Assembly (NCBI GenBank): GCA_027532775.1 | Contig: JAPZTO010000006.1 | Coordinates: forward strand, 1 to 64,000 | DNA: 64,000 nucleotides | Reading direction: 5' to 3' | From: Beijerinckiaceae bacterium | GTDB taxonomy: Bacteria > Pseudomonadota > Alphaproteobacteria > Rhizobiales > Beijerinckiaceae | Part shown: in pieces, positions 8,074-16,606 of the stretch | How the letters are laid out: each line of letters begins with the position of its first letter | Position numbering within the stretch: the first letter of the stretch is position 1 | Translations under genes and position numbers: made by a program | Notes under the pieces: model-generated | What the model was told of the DNA's origin: nothing | The model's input: only the letters and a program-made list of their open reading frames with translations | Database searches by the model: none

Positions 8074-8526
8074 TCAGGCTCCCGTCTCGAGAAGTTGCGG
8101 CATCTGGCGGACGGCTTCCATGCCGGCGACATAGACATCCTCGCCCACCATCCGGGCGAATTCTTCCTCGCGGCCGGCCGGGGTGGTGAAGCGGCTTTCC
8201 CAGTGCCAGAAGCTGCGGTTGCCATCGGTGACCGGCAGCAGCCGGATATGCGCGACATAGTTGAAAAGCGGAACCGGCGTATCGAGCAGGCAATAGGAGT
8301 AGCTCATCTCGAGATCCGAGAGGCTGAGCAGCTGCTCGCGCAACTCGCTGCCGTCGCGCAGGGTGAAGCGCCGCACGCAGCCGACCTTGTCCACCGGATG
8401 GCCCCGCTCGATCTGGCTGGTGGCCACGATCGGGTGATACTGGTCATGCGCATTGAAATCGCGCACGACGGCCCAGAGGCGGTCAACCGGCACATCGATG
8501 ATCGTGCTGCGCACCACTTTCGGCAT
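8074..8526 (-). CDS. SRPBCC family protein, second of a tandem pair
   Basis: This 150-residue protein has the START/Bet v1-like fold pattern of the polyketide cyclase/dehydrase group: an N-terminal strand, VPVDRLWAVVRDFNAHDQYHP, then successive beta strands and a long C-terminal helix. The preceding gene product is similar along its whole length, for example DKVGC followed by LREQLL, so the two are paralogues. CoxG, which takes part in CO dehydrogenase biogenesis, is also an SRPBCC protein, so a maturation role is possible. Alternatively the pair binds a hydrophobic substrate or intermediate. Confidence 0.78.
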   Translation of the reverse strand: MPKVVRSTIIDVPVDRLWAVVRDFNAHDQYHPIVATSQIERGHPVDKVGCVRRFTLRDGSELREQLLSLSDLEMSYSYCLLDTPVPLFNYVAHIRLLPVTDGNRSFWHWESRFTTPAGREEEFARMVGEDVYVAGMEAVRQMPQLLETGA

Positions 8527-8527
8527 G

Positions 8528-8965
8528 TCAGCCTCCGAAAGCCCGCTTCAGCGCGTCGAACCCGCCCTGGAAGACGTTGCCGCCGATGCCCGAGACGAGA
8601 TCGGCCTCCTTGTCCGGCGCGCAATCGAACTCGGCCGACCATTCGATGAAGGTGCGGTCCTGATCGGTGACCGGCGTCAGGCGCAGGGTGGCGACGTAAT
8701 TGGTCAGCGGCATCGGCGAGTCGAGGATCGAGTAGGTGCAGAACATGTCGTAATCCGACAGGCCCAGCAGCTGCTCGCGGAGACGGTCGCCGTTCCGGAG
8801 CGAGAAGGCCCGGATGCAGCCGACCTTGTCGGCCGGCTCGCCATTCTCGATCCGGCTCTCGGCAATGGCCGGGTGCCAGTTCGGCAGGCCGTTGAAATCC
8901 CGCACCCGGGCCCAGACCCGGGCCGCCGGAGCATTGATCACGCTGGAAGCGTAGACGCGTGCCAT
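8528..8965 (-). CDS. SRPBCC family protein, first of a tandem pair
   Basis: This 145-residue protein is a paralogue of the next gene product, sharing a WARVRDFNGLPNWHP-type N-terminal helix, DKVGCIRAF and LREQLLGLSDY. It is a small hydrophobic-ligand-binding fold without signal peptide or membrane segment. One base separates it from its twin, and a 29-base gap separates it from the flotillin-like gene upstream. It could bind the pathway substrate, or act like CoxG in maturing the hydroxylase. The sequence alone does not decide between these. Confidence 0.78.
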   Translation of the reverse strand: MARVYASSVINAPAARVWARVRDFNGLPNWHPAIAESRIENGEPADKVGCIRAFSLRNGDRLREQLLGLSDYDMFCTYSILDSPMPLTNYVATLRLTPVTDQDRTFIEWSAEFDCAPDKEADLVSGIGGNVFQGGFDALKRAFGG

Positions 8966-8994
8966 GGGTCACCTGCTCACTTTACGAAACCTGA

Positions 8995-11634
8995 TCACTT
9001 TTTCTCACCGCCGCCATCCTTGCCGCCGCCATCCTTGCCTCCACCATCCCTGGGCTTGGAAGGCTGGGCATCTTTGGCGACGCGCTGCATGTCGGAGGCC
9101 TCGCGCATCAGCCCGCCCATCTTGGCGAGGCTGCCGCCCTCGATGCCGATCTCCTTCAGCACCTCGTCGATCAGCGGCGCCTGGACGCGGTAGCGCAAGG
9201 CGCTCTCGATCACCTCGTCGGTCGGGGTGCGGCCGGATCCGGAACCGCCGCCGGACAGACCATCGACATGGAGGATCTTGATGCCGTCGATCTTCTCCAT
9301 CGGCTTGACGCTCTCGCGCACGATACCCTCGATCCGGTCGAGCAGGCGGCGGCGGAACAGGCCATAGCGGGCGCCATCCGTCAGCACATTCTCGGCCTCG
9401 TAGAGCAGGCGCTGGGCCTCGGCCTCGACCGCGCGGCGGACCTTGTCGGCCTCGGCGGCGATACGGGTTTCGTCGGCCGCCTTCTCGGCCATCATGACCT
9501 CGACGGTGCGGCGGCGCTTCGCCGTCTCGCGCTCGCGCACGGTGGTGACCATCTCGGCGGCCTCGACTGCCTTGGCCTTGGCCAGTTCCGCCTGGGCAGC
9601 CGCGGCGCTTTCCTCGAGCGACTTGGTGTAGAGCGTGATCGCCTTCTCCATCGCCGCGTTCTCGACATCACGCTCGCGCTCGATCTCGAGCTTGCGCAGG
9701 TCGCGCTGGCGGCCGACACGCGCTTCGTCGAGGCCGCGATCGGAGGCGATCCGTGCGCGCTCGACTTCCTCGTTCGAGACGATCTGCGCCTCCTGCAGCG
9801 CCTGGACCCGGGCGATTTCCAGCTGCTCGATCACGCGCTTGCGTTCGAGCCGGGCGGCTTCCAGCGCCTGCTCGCGGGCGACATCGGTGCGCTCGACCTC
9901 CTGCTTGGCCACGATCTCGGCCTGACGCAGCGCCTTGTCGGCATCGGTACGTTCCGCCTTCTTGGCCGCGAGCGTGATGGCGCGGTCTTCCTCGGCCAGT
10001 TCGACGACGCGCTTCTGCTCGATCTGAAGGATCTCGCGCGTCCGGGCCGAGGCGATGCGCTCCTCGTCGATCTTCAGCTCGGCGGCGATGCGCTGCCGCT
10101 CGACCGCGTCGCGGCGCTGGATCTCGGCGGCTTCCAGTTCCTCCGTCCGGCGGATTTCGAGCCGACGCGTTTCAAGTTCCGAAGCGATCCGCTCGGCGGC
10201 GATGGCCTTTTCCTGCGCGATGCGGGCGGCTTCGGTGGCTTCACGGGCGGTAATCTCGGCCGTCTCGACCACCTTGTTGCGCTCGATCTCCAGCTTGCGG
10301 CGGCCTTCCTCGAAGCCGATCCGCTCGGCCGTCACCGCGTTTTCCTGAGCGATCCGCGCCTTTTCCACCGCCTCGCGGGCAGCGATCTCGGCCTCGTCCA
10401 GCGCCCGGTTGCGGGCGATCTCGAGATTGCGGATCTCCTGCTCGCGGCCGATCCGTTCGGCATTGACCGCATTTTCCTGCGCAATCCGGGCCTTCTCTGT
10501 CGATTCCCGCGCGGCGATCTCGGCCGCCTCGAGCATCCGCGTCCGCTCGATCTCCTTCTGGCGCGTCTCGAGTTCCGAGGCGATGCGTGCTGCCTGGATC
10601 GACTTGTCGTTATGGATGCGGGCCTTCTCGATTTCCTCGCGGGCGAGGATCTCGGCCGATTCCACAGCCTTGGTGCGCTCGATCTCGCGCTGGCGGACCT
10701 CGCGGTCCGAGGAGATGCGCGCCTCGCTGATCGCACGCTCATTGGCGATCTTCGCCTTCTCGATCTCCTCGCGGGAGAGGATCTGCGCCTGCTCGGCCTC
10801 GGTATCGCGGGCCGCGCGCTCCCGCGCCACCTCGGCGCGCTGCATGGCCCGCCGGATCTCGATCTCGCGCTGCTGCTCCAGCCGGGCGGTCTCGCTCTCG
10901 CGCTCGATATCGAGGGCCTGCCGCTCCGCCTCGAGGTTGCGGGTGCGGATGCGGATCATCGAATCCTGCTCGATATCGTTGCGGAGCTTCCGCTTTTCCT
11001 CGATCTCCTCGATGATCCGGGTCAGACCTTCGGCATCGAACCGGTTGGACGGATTGAAATATTGCAGGTCGGTCTGGTCGAGATCGGTGATCGCCACCGA
11101 TTCCAGCACAAGGCCGTTCTGCTCCATCATGTCGACGGCAGCATCGCGCACGCGCTGGACATAGAGCCCGCGCTGCTCGTGCATTTCCTCCATCGACATT
11201 TCCGAGGCCACCGAGCGCAGGGCCGAGATGAACTTGCCGGAAAGCAAGGCATTGAGCTGGTCGGGCTGCAGCGTCCGCTTGCCGAGCGTGGCGGCTGCGA
11301 TAGAGACCGAGGGCCTGTCCGGCCGGACGCGGACATAGAATTCTGCATCGATATCGACGCGCATCCGGTCCCGCGTGATCAGCGCGTCCTGGTTGGCCCG
11401 GGTAACGGCCATGCGCAGGACATTCATGTTCACCGGCGTGACATCATGGATGATCGGCAGCACGAAGGCGCCGCCATTGATCACCACCTTTTCGCCGAAC
11501 AGGCCGGTGCGCACGAAGGACACCTCCTTCGACGAGCGGCGATAAAGCCAGTTCACCAGATAGACGATGATCGCAATGCCGATCACCGCCACGATGAGCC
11601 AGAGAATGAGGGTTCCGATCAGTTGCCCCGTCAT
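8995..11634 (-). CDS. Very long flotillin-like membrane-anchored coiled-coil protein
   Basis: This 879-residue protein has a single N-terminal membrane helix (about residues 5-30) with no cleavable signal, then an SPFH/band-7 domain (about 35-200). A nearly uninterrupted helical region rich in Glu, Arg and Ala follows to about residue 760. Residues 293-556 contain tandem 44-residue repeats. The C-terminus has an FRRRLLDRIEGIVRES-like segment and a low-complexity Gly/Lys tail (GGGKDGGGK). Bacterial flotillins scaffold membrane microdomains, but most are 500-700 residues long. The ATG at 11634 follows GGGAGGAA. Its place between transporter and hydroxylase genes is unusual. Confidence 0.85.
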   Translation of the reverse strand: MTGQLIGTLILWLIVAVIGIAIIVYLVNWLYRRSSKEVSFVRTGLFGEKVVINGGAFVLPIIHDVTPVNMNVLRMAVTRANQDALITRDRMRVDIDAEFYVRVRPDRPSVSIAAATLGKRTLQPDQLNALLSGKFISALRSVASEMSMEEMHEQRGLYVQRVRDAAVDMMEQNGLVLESVAITDLDQTDLQYFNPSNRFDAEGLTRIIEEIEEKRKLRNDIEQDSMIRIRTRNLEAERQALDIERESETARLEQQREIEIRRAMQRAEVARERAARDTEAEQAQILSREEIEKAKIANERAISEARISSDREVRQREIERTKAVESAEILAREEIEKARIHNDKSIQAARIASELETRQKEIERTRMLEAAEIAARESTEKARIAQENAVNAERIGREQEIRNLEIARNRALDEAEIAAREAVEKARIAQENAVTAERIGFEEGRRKLEIERNKVVETAEITAREATEAARIAQEKAIAAERIASELETRRLEIRRTEELEAAEIQRRDAVERQRIAAELKIDEERIASARTREILQIEQKRVVELAEEDRAITLAAKKAERTDADKALRQAEIVAKQEVERTDVAREQALEAARLERKRVIEQLEIARVQALQEAQIVSNEEVERARIASDRGLDEARVGRQRDLRKLEIERERDVENAAMEKAITLYTKSLEESAAAAQAELAKAKAVEAAEMVTTVRERETAKRRRTVEVMMAEKAADETRIAAEADKVRRAVEAEAQRLLYEAENVLTDGARYGLFRRRLLDRIEGIVRESVKPMEKIDGIKILHVDGLSGGGSGSGRTPTDEVIESALRYRVQAPLIDEVLKEIGIEGGSLAKMGGLMREASDMQRVAKDAQPSKPRDGGGKDGGGKDGGGEKK
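10099..10758 (-). repeat. Five tandem 132-bp (44-residue) coding repeats in the flotillin-like gene
   Basis: Residues 293-336, 337-380, 381-424, 425-468 and 469-512 align without gaps. Each begins with a KARI- or AARI-like segment and ends in AREE/AREAxE-like sequence. A sixth, more divergent unit covers 513-556. Forty-four residues equal four hendecads, consistent with an 11-residue coiled-coil periodicity rather than the 7-residue one. Divergence between copies suggests old duplication. Confidence 0.75.
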
Positions 11635-11662
11635 GTCACGTTCCTCCCTCAGCCTGCCTGCC

Positions 11663-12517
11663 TCACGCCGGACCCGGCGCGCCGCCTGTGCGGCTGATTG
11701 TCTTGAAAGCCCTGGTCTGTTCGCGGATCGCCACTTCCACCGGCAGGCGCTCCATCGAGGAGGCGCCATAGAAGCCGTGGCAATGGCGGGTCTTCTTCAT
11801 GATGAAATCGGCATCCGGCGGCTCGGCCACCGGCCCGCCATGGACGAGGATGATCGCATCCGGCTTGACGGCCAGAGCTGCCGCCGCCCAGGCATCGACA
11901 ATGGCCGGGCAATCCTTCAGCTTGAGCGCGGTTTCCGCGCCGATCGAGCCGCCGGTCGTCAGGCCGAGATGGCAGACGATGATATCCGCCCCCGCACCGG
12001 CCATGGCGGCGGCATCCGCCTCGGAAAACACGTATGGCGTGGTCAGCAGGCCCTTTTCCCGGGCGAGCCGGATCATCTCGACTTCGAGGCCGTAGCCCAT
12101 GCCGGTTTCCTCGAGATTCTGCCGGAACACGCCATCGATCAGCCCGACGGTCGGAAAATTCTGCACGCCGGAAAAGCCGATTCGCGCGACATCGTCGAGG
12201 AAGACATCCATCGAGCGGAAAGGATCGGTGCCGCAAACCCCGGCAATGACCGGGGTTTTCTTCACGACCGGCAAGACCTCGCTGGCCATATCCATGACGA
12301 TGGCATTGGCATCGCCATAGGGCATCAGCCCGGAAAGCGAGCCGCGCCCGGCCATGCGGAACCGGCCGGAATTGTAGATCACGATCAGATCGATGCCGCC
12401 GGCTTCCTCGCATTTCGCGGAAAGGCCGGTACCGGCACCGCCGCCGACGATCGGCTCTCCCCGCGCGATCATCGCACGGTAGCGGGCGAGCAATTCGGTG
12501 CGGGCGAAGCGGGGCAT
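11663..12517 (-). CDS. Phosphoenolpyruvate hydrolase-family TIM-barrel protein
   Basis: This 284-residue protein matches the PEP-hydrolase-family TIM barrel (COG5564 type). Landmarks include [14 protein letters not shown] near the N-terminus, [13 protein letters not shown], and CGTDPF, and later LVHGGP. The biochemical role of the bacterial family is poorly defined. It is three bases downstream of the LivF-Tm-1 fusion gene. In the plant Tm-1 protein an equivalent barrel forms the C-terminal half, so the two gene products probably act together. Confidence 0.82.
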   Translation of the reverse strand: MPRFARTELLARYRAMIARGEPIVGGGAGTGLSAKCEEAGGIDLIVIYNSGRFRMAGRGSLSGLMPYGDANAIVMDMASEVLPVVKKTPVIAGVCGTDPFRSMDVFLDDVARIGFSGVQNFPTVGLIDGVFRQNLEETGMGYGLEVEMIRLAREKGLLTTPYVFSEADAAAMAGAGADIIVCHLGLTTGGSIGAETALKLKDCPAIVDAWAAAALAVKPDAIILVHGGPVAEPPDADFIMKKTRHCHGFYGASSMERLPVEVAIREQTRAFKTISRTGGAPGPA

Positions 12518-12520
12518 GTC

Positions 12521-14746
12521 TCAGGTCCTGCCGGTAGCGCCCCGGAAGCGGCCCTGATGCAGCGCACGGAAATGCTGCACGAGGGCGGCCGCGAAGGCGG
12601 GGTCATTGATGTGATGGGGCAGCCGGATGAGCTGCCGGGTCGCGGTGACGCGGATTGTCGAGGCAATCGCGTCGAACAGCGCGGCATCGGCGGCGGGATC
12701 CCAGAAGGGCTGGCCCGGCGCATCCAGCGCGGAAACGCCGCCTTCCGGCAGCAGGAACCGCACGGGCCCCTCCATCTGGTTGAGGCGCTCGCCGATCCAG
12801 CGGCCCATACGGGCATTCTCCTCCGCTGTGGTCCGCATCAGGGTGATCTGCGGGTTATGCGGATAGAAGAGCCGCTGGCGATAATGTGCGGGCACGGTGT
12901 CCGGCGCGGCGAAATTGACCATGTCGAGCGCGCCGACCGAGCCGACATACGGGATCTTCGTGCGGATCACGGCGCCGAAGCGGTCCTCCGTGGCCGGGAG
13001 GATGCCGCCCATCATCATGTCGCAGATCTCGGTGGTCGAGACGTCGATCACGCCAGGCACGAGGCCGGAATCGATCAGCTTTTCCATCGAGCGGCCGCCA
13101 GTACCGGTGGCATGGAAGACCAGCGGCTCCCATTCCCGTTCGATCAGCCGCGTCACCTGCTGGACGCAGGGCGTTGTCACGCCGAACATGGTCAGCCCGA
13201 CCAGCGGCTTTTCGGCCTCGGGGCGACGTGTTGCCGGCCCGTGCTGCTGCTCGTGGAAGCTCCGCGCCATGGCTGCCATGGCCTGCGCGGCATTGCCGAG
13301 CACTGTCCGCGAGACGCGGTTCAGGCCCTGAACATCGGTCACCGAATGCATCATCGTGATGTCGGTCGCGCCGACATAGGCCGCGACATTGCCCGAGGCC
13401 ATGGTCGAGACCATCAGCTTCGGCACGCCGACCGGCAGGGTCTGCATGCCGGCGGTGGCAATGGCGGTGCCGCCGGAACCGCCTGCCGAGATGATGCCGA
13501 TCACGCCCTGCTGGCGCGCCATCCAGGCGCGAAACGCCTCTGTCATGGCGGCGACAGCCTTGCCGCGATCACCCGAGGCAATGCCGGCGGAGCCGTTCGG
13601 CAGGGCCAGCGCCACTTCCTGCGCAGAAACATCCGCGCCCTGATTGCGGCCATTGGTCGAGAGATCGACGAGGCGGGTGCGCAGGCCAGCAGCCTTGATC
13701 GCATCGCGCAGGAAGCGGAGTTCCACGCCCTTGGTATCGAGCGTGCCGGCGATGATGACATGCGGATCCTGCGGCGCGCGCGCCGCAAGCGGCGAGACAT
13801 CGCCAACGCGGCGGCCGTCGATCGTCGCGAGAATCGGCCGGGAGATGGTGCGGGCCTGCGCCTCGATCCGCGCAGCCGGCACATCCTGCGACCAGCGCGT
13901 CGGAACCGTGGGATTGGCATTGTAGACCCGGATCGGGCCCTGCGAGGCCGTGGCAGCGGGACGCGGCTCGCCGGATGGCGCCGGGCCCGGGCCAGCCTCG
14001 GGTTCCTCGTGGCTGTGCCGGCCGACGCCGAGCAGACGCTGCTGGAGATCGCGGTCAGCCGCGAGCACCGAGGAGGCGATGACGCGGTGGATCCGGCCAT
14101 TGACCATGATGGCGATCGTGTCCGACATCTGCGTCGCGACGCCGATATTCTGCTCGACGACAAGGATCGAGACATCGCCCTCGGCCGCGAGGCGCACCAG
14201 CGTTTCCTCGACATGGGCGACGATGACCGGGGCAAGGCCTTCGGTCGGCTCGTCCATGATGAGCAGGCGCGGATTCATCAGCAACGCACGGCTGATCGCC
14301 AGCATCTGCTGTTCGCCACCGGAAAGCTGGGCGCCGCCGTTGCGGCGCCGTTCGGCCAGGCGCGGGAAAACCTCGTAGATGCGCTCGGGCGTCCAGGCGC
14401 CCTTCCCGCGGGACATCAGGCGGAGATGCTCGTCCACCGTCAGCGAGCGCCAGAGCCGCCTTCCCTGCGGGACATAGCCGATGCCCATCCGAGCGATCTC
14501 GGCAGGGGTGCGGCCGACAAGTTCCTCGCCCATGAAGCGGATCGAACCGGAGGAAACCGGCACGAGGCCCATGATGGCCTTGCAGGTCGTGGTCTTGCCC
14601 ATGCCATTCCGGCCGACCACCGAGAGCACACCCGAATGGAGCGCGAGATCGACCCCCTGCACGGCATGCGAGCGGCCATAGAAGACGTTGACGCCCTGGA
14701 GTTGCAGGATCGGCGCGCCGGCGCCGCGGACGGGGCGCTCACTCAT
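12521..14746 (-). CDS. Fusion of a LivF-type ABC ATPase and a Tm-1-like (UPF0261) ATP-binding domain
   Basis: The 741 residues fall into two modules. Residues 13-242 form a complete LivF ATPase with Walker A GRNGMGKTT (45-53), signature LSGGEQQ (141-147) and Walker B LLIMDEP (161-167). After a Pro/Ala-rich linker (about 245-325), residues 330-735 form a Tm-1-like/UPF0261 domain with GTLDTKGVEL (334-343), SAGGSGGTA and STTEICDMMMGG. The first module should drive the Liv-type importer encoded upstream. The second is an ATP-binding domain of uncertain activity. The gene overlaps livG by eight bases. No stop or frameshift lies between the modules. Confidence 0.88.
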   Translation of the reverse strand: MSERPVRGAGAPILQLQGVNVFYGRSHAVQGVDLALHSGVLSVVGRNGMGKTTTCKAIMGLVPVSSGSIRFMGEELVGRTPAEIARMGIGYVPQGRRLWRSLTVDEHLRLMSRGKGAWTPERIYEVFPRLAERRRNGGAQLSGGEQQMLAISRALLMNPRLLIMDEPTEGLAPVIVAHVEETLVRLAAEGDVSILVVEQNIGVATQMSDTIAIMVNGRIHRVIASSVLAADRDLQQRLLGVGRHSHEEPEAGPGPAPSGEPRPAATASQGPIRVYNANPTVPTRWSQDVPAARIEAQARTISRPILATIDGRRVGDVSPLAARAPQDPHVIIAGTLDTKGVELRFLRDAIKAAGLRTRLVDLSTNGRNQGADVSAQEVALALPNGSAGIASGDRGKAVAAMTEAFRAWMARQQGVIGIISAGGSGGTAIATAGMQTLPVGVPKLMVSTMASGNVAAYVGATDITMMHSVTDVQGLNRVSRTVLGNAAQAMAAMARSFHEQQHGPATRRPEAEKPLVGLTMFGVTTPCVQQVTRLIEREWEPLVFHATGTGGRSMEKLIDSGLVPGVIDVSTTEICDMMMGGILPATEDRFGAVIRTKIPYVGSVGALDMVNFAAPDTVPAHYRQRLFYPHNPQITLMRTTAEENARMGRWIGERLNQMEGPVRFLLPEGGVSALDAPGQPFWDPAADAALFDAIASTIRVTATRQLIRLPHHINDPAFAAALVQHFRALHQGRFRGATGRT

Positions 14747-15542
14747 GGCCGCCTCCGAGATAGAGTTCCTGCACCTCGGGATCGTCCTCGATCTCCTCCG
14801 GCCGGCCTTCCTTGAAGATGCGGCCGTTATGCATCATCGTCACGCTCTCGACGACGCGCAGGGCCACATCCATGTCGTGTTCGATGATGATGTAGCCGAT
14901 ATGGCCGGGCAGCGTGGTGAGGATCGAGACAAGATCGCGCCGCTCGGTCGGCGAAAGGCCCGCCGCCGGTTCGTCGAACAGGATGAAGCGCGGCGCGCCG
15001 GACAGGGCGAGCGCGATTTCGAGCTGGCGCTGCTGGCCATAGGCGAGTTCGCCAACCAGCCGGTCTTTTTCGTCCGTCAGATGCACCGCCTCGACCAGCG
15101 TTTCCGCCGCGTGGACGAGGGCATCATCCCGCCTTGGGCGGATCAGCGAGAAGCGGTTCCGCGAGACGCCCCGGCAGGCGAGATAGACATTGTCGATCAC
15201 CGACAGGCCGGCGAAGAGGGAGGAGATCTGGTAGGTGCGGCGCAACCCGCGCCGGATCCGCTCATGTGGCGGAAAGGTGGTGACGTCCTCGCCGAAGAAG
15301 CGGATCAGCCCGGCCGTCGGCAGGAAATCGCCGGTGATGCAGTTGAACAGGGTCGTCTTGCCGGCGCCGTTCGAGCCGAGTACGGCGCGGCGCTCGCCCG
15401 GACGGACCGAGAGCGTGACGTCGGAAATGGCGGCGAGCGCGCCGAACATCTTGGTGATGCCGCGCAGTTCCAGCGCATTGCCGGCGCTGACATGGCTCTG
15501 GCCGAGGGCGACCGGCCGGGGCGGTGTGACGGGGGCGTTCAT
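14739..15542 (-). CDS. LivG-type ABC transporter ATP-binding protein
   Basis: This 267-residue protein has Walker A GSNGAGKTT, the LivG-type insertion around TYQISSLF, a signature-region helix GELAYGQQRQLE and Walker B ILFDEPAAGL. It belongs to the HAAT family ATPases of branched-chain amino-acid-type importers. The ATG at 15542 overlaps the livM stop by four bases, and its own stop overlaps the LivF-Tm-1 start. In this cluster the substrate is probably not a branched-chain amino acid but the compound degraded by the downstream enzymes. Confidence 0.9.
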   Translation of the reverse strand: MNAPVTPPRPVALGQSHVSAGNALELRGITKMFGALAAISDVTLSVRPGERRAVLGSNGAGKTTLFNCITGDFLPTAGLIRFFGEDVTTFPPHERIRRGLRRTYQISSLFAGLSVIDNVYLACRGVSRNRFSLIRPRRDDALVHAAETLVEAVHLTDEKDRLVGELAYGQQRQLEIALALSGAPRFILFDEPAAGLSPTERRDLVSILTTLPGHIGYIIIEHDMDVALRVVESVTMMHNGRIFKEGRPEEIEDDPEVQELYLGGGHE

Positions 15543-16603
15543 GCCGCGCCTCCCCCCGACAGCTGATCCTGCTGCTGCCGGCGGCGCGCGCGCCAGCGGT
15601 CCCAGAGGCCCAGCACGCCATCGGGCGAGAACAGCACGACCGCGAGGAAGCCGAGGCCGATGATCAGCTTGAAGCGTTCGGCGGAGAAGCCGAAAAAGCC
15701 GAGGATATCCGGCGAGAAGACCTGCAGGATCACATAGATGAAGGCGCCGATGAAGGGCCCGAGTGGCCTTCGCATGCCGCCGACCACCGCCACGACGAGC
15801 ACATCGATCGCGGCGGACATGCCGATTGTGCCCGGTGCAATCTGCGCATTCTGCCAGACCAGCAGGATACCGCCGGCCGAAGCGAAGACGCTGGCGAGCG
15901 CATAGGCCGCGACACGATGGGCGGTGACGTTGAAGCCGAGCGCGGCCATGCGGCGGGGATTGTCCCGCACGCCCTGCAGCGCCAGGCCGAAGGGCGAGCG
16001 CGAAACATAGACCACCGTGCCATAGGACAGGGCGGCCAAAGCGAGGCTGAGATAGTAGAAGGGCACGGGTTCGCGCCAGTTCACCCCGAAAAGCTGCGGT
16101 GGCAGGACGAGGTTGAACCCGGAATAGCCGTTGAAGATCGTGTAGTTCTGCCGCGTGAAGTAGAAGAACGCCGCCGCGATGGCGAGGGTGATCATGATCG
16201 TATAGATGCCCTCCGTCCGCACGGCGAGCGCGCCGGACACCGTGGCGAAGAGCGCGGCGATCAGGAAGGCGGCGGGCAGGACGATCCACCAGGAAAGGCC
16301 GAGGCTGACCGTGACCGTGCCGGAATTGCCGAGGATCGCGACCATGTAGCCGGCCATGCCGGCCACGGTCATCTGCAGCAGGCTGACCATGCCGCCATAG
16401 CCTGCAAGGAACATCAGGCTGAGCCCGATCATGCCGAGGATGAAGGTCCAGCCCATGACCTGGAACAGCCAGAAACTGTTGGCCACGACCGGCAGGAAGA
16501 GCAGAACCACCGCCAGCGCCCACCAGGGCGCGGGGATGCGCTCGAACCAGAGCTTCTGGTCGGCACGGTTGACGAAGCGGGGGGCGTGGTCGGTCATCGC
16601 CAT
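15539..16603 (-). CDS. LivM-type ABC transporter permease
   Basis: This 354-residue inner-membrane protein has about nine or ten hydrophobic helices and the LivM landmarks GLSLMFLAGYGGMVSL near the N-terminus and GVRDNPRRMAALGFNV in the cytoplasmic loop that contacts the ATPase. It forms the translocation pore with the LivH-type permease encoded three bases upstream. The start is the first ATG after the livH stop. It overlaps livG by four bases. Confidence 0.9.
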   Translation of the reverse strand: MAMTDHAPRFVNRADQKLWFERIPAPWWALAVVLLFLPVVANSFWLFQVMGWTFILGMIGLSLMFLAGYGGMVSLLQMTVAGMAGYMVAILGNSGTVTVSLGLSWWIVLPAAFLIAALFATVSGALAVRTEGIYTIMITLAIAAAFFYFTRQNYTIFNGYSGFNLVLPPQLFGVNWREPVPFYYLSLALAALSYGTVVYVSRSPFGLALQGVRDNPRRMAALGFNVTAHRVAAYALASVFASAGGILLVWQNAQIAPGTIGMSAAIDVLVVAVVGGMRRPLGPFIGAFIYVILQVFSPDILGFFGFSAERFKLIIGLGFLAVVLFSPDGVLGLWDRWRARRRQQQDQLSGGGAA

Positions 16604-16606
16604 GGG

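Noticed and set aside
9268-11697. A plus-strand frame with Leu/Asp/Gly-rich repeats opposite the flotillin-like gene
   Set aside because: The repeats are the antisense image of the coiled-coil repeats. The SPFH domain and membrane anchor on the minus strand identify the real gene.
11567-14815. A plus-strand open frame of over 1000 codons opposite the PEP-hydrolase and LivF-Tm-1 genes
   Set aside because: It crosses two real genes and their boundary, has no family motif and no ribosome site, so it is a shadow frame.
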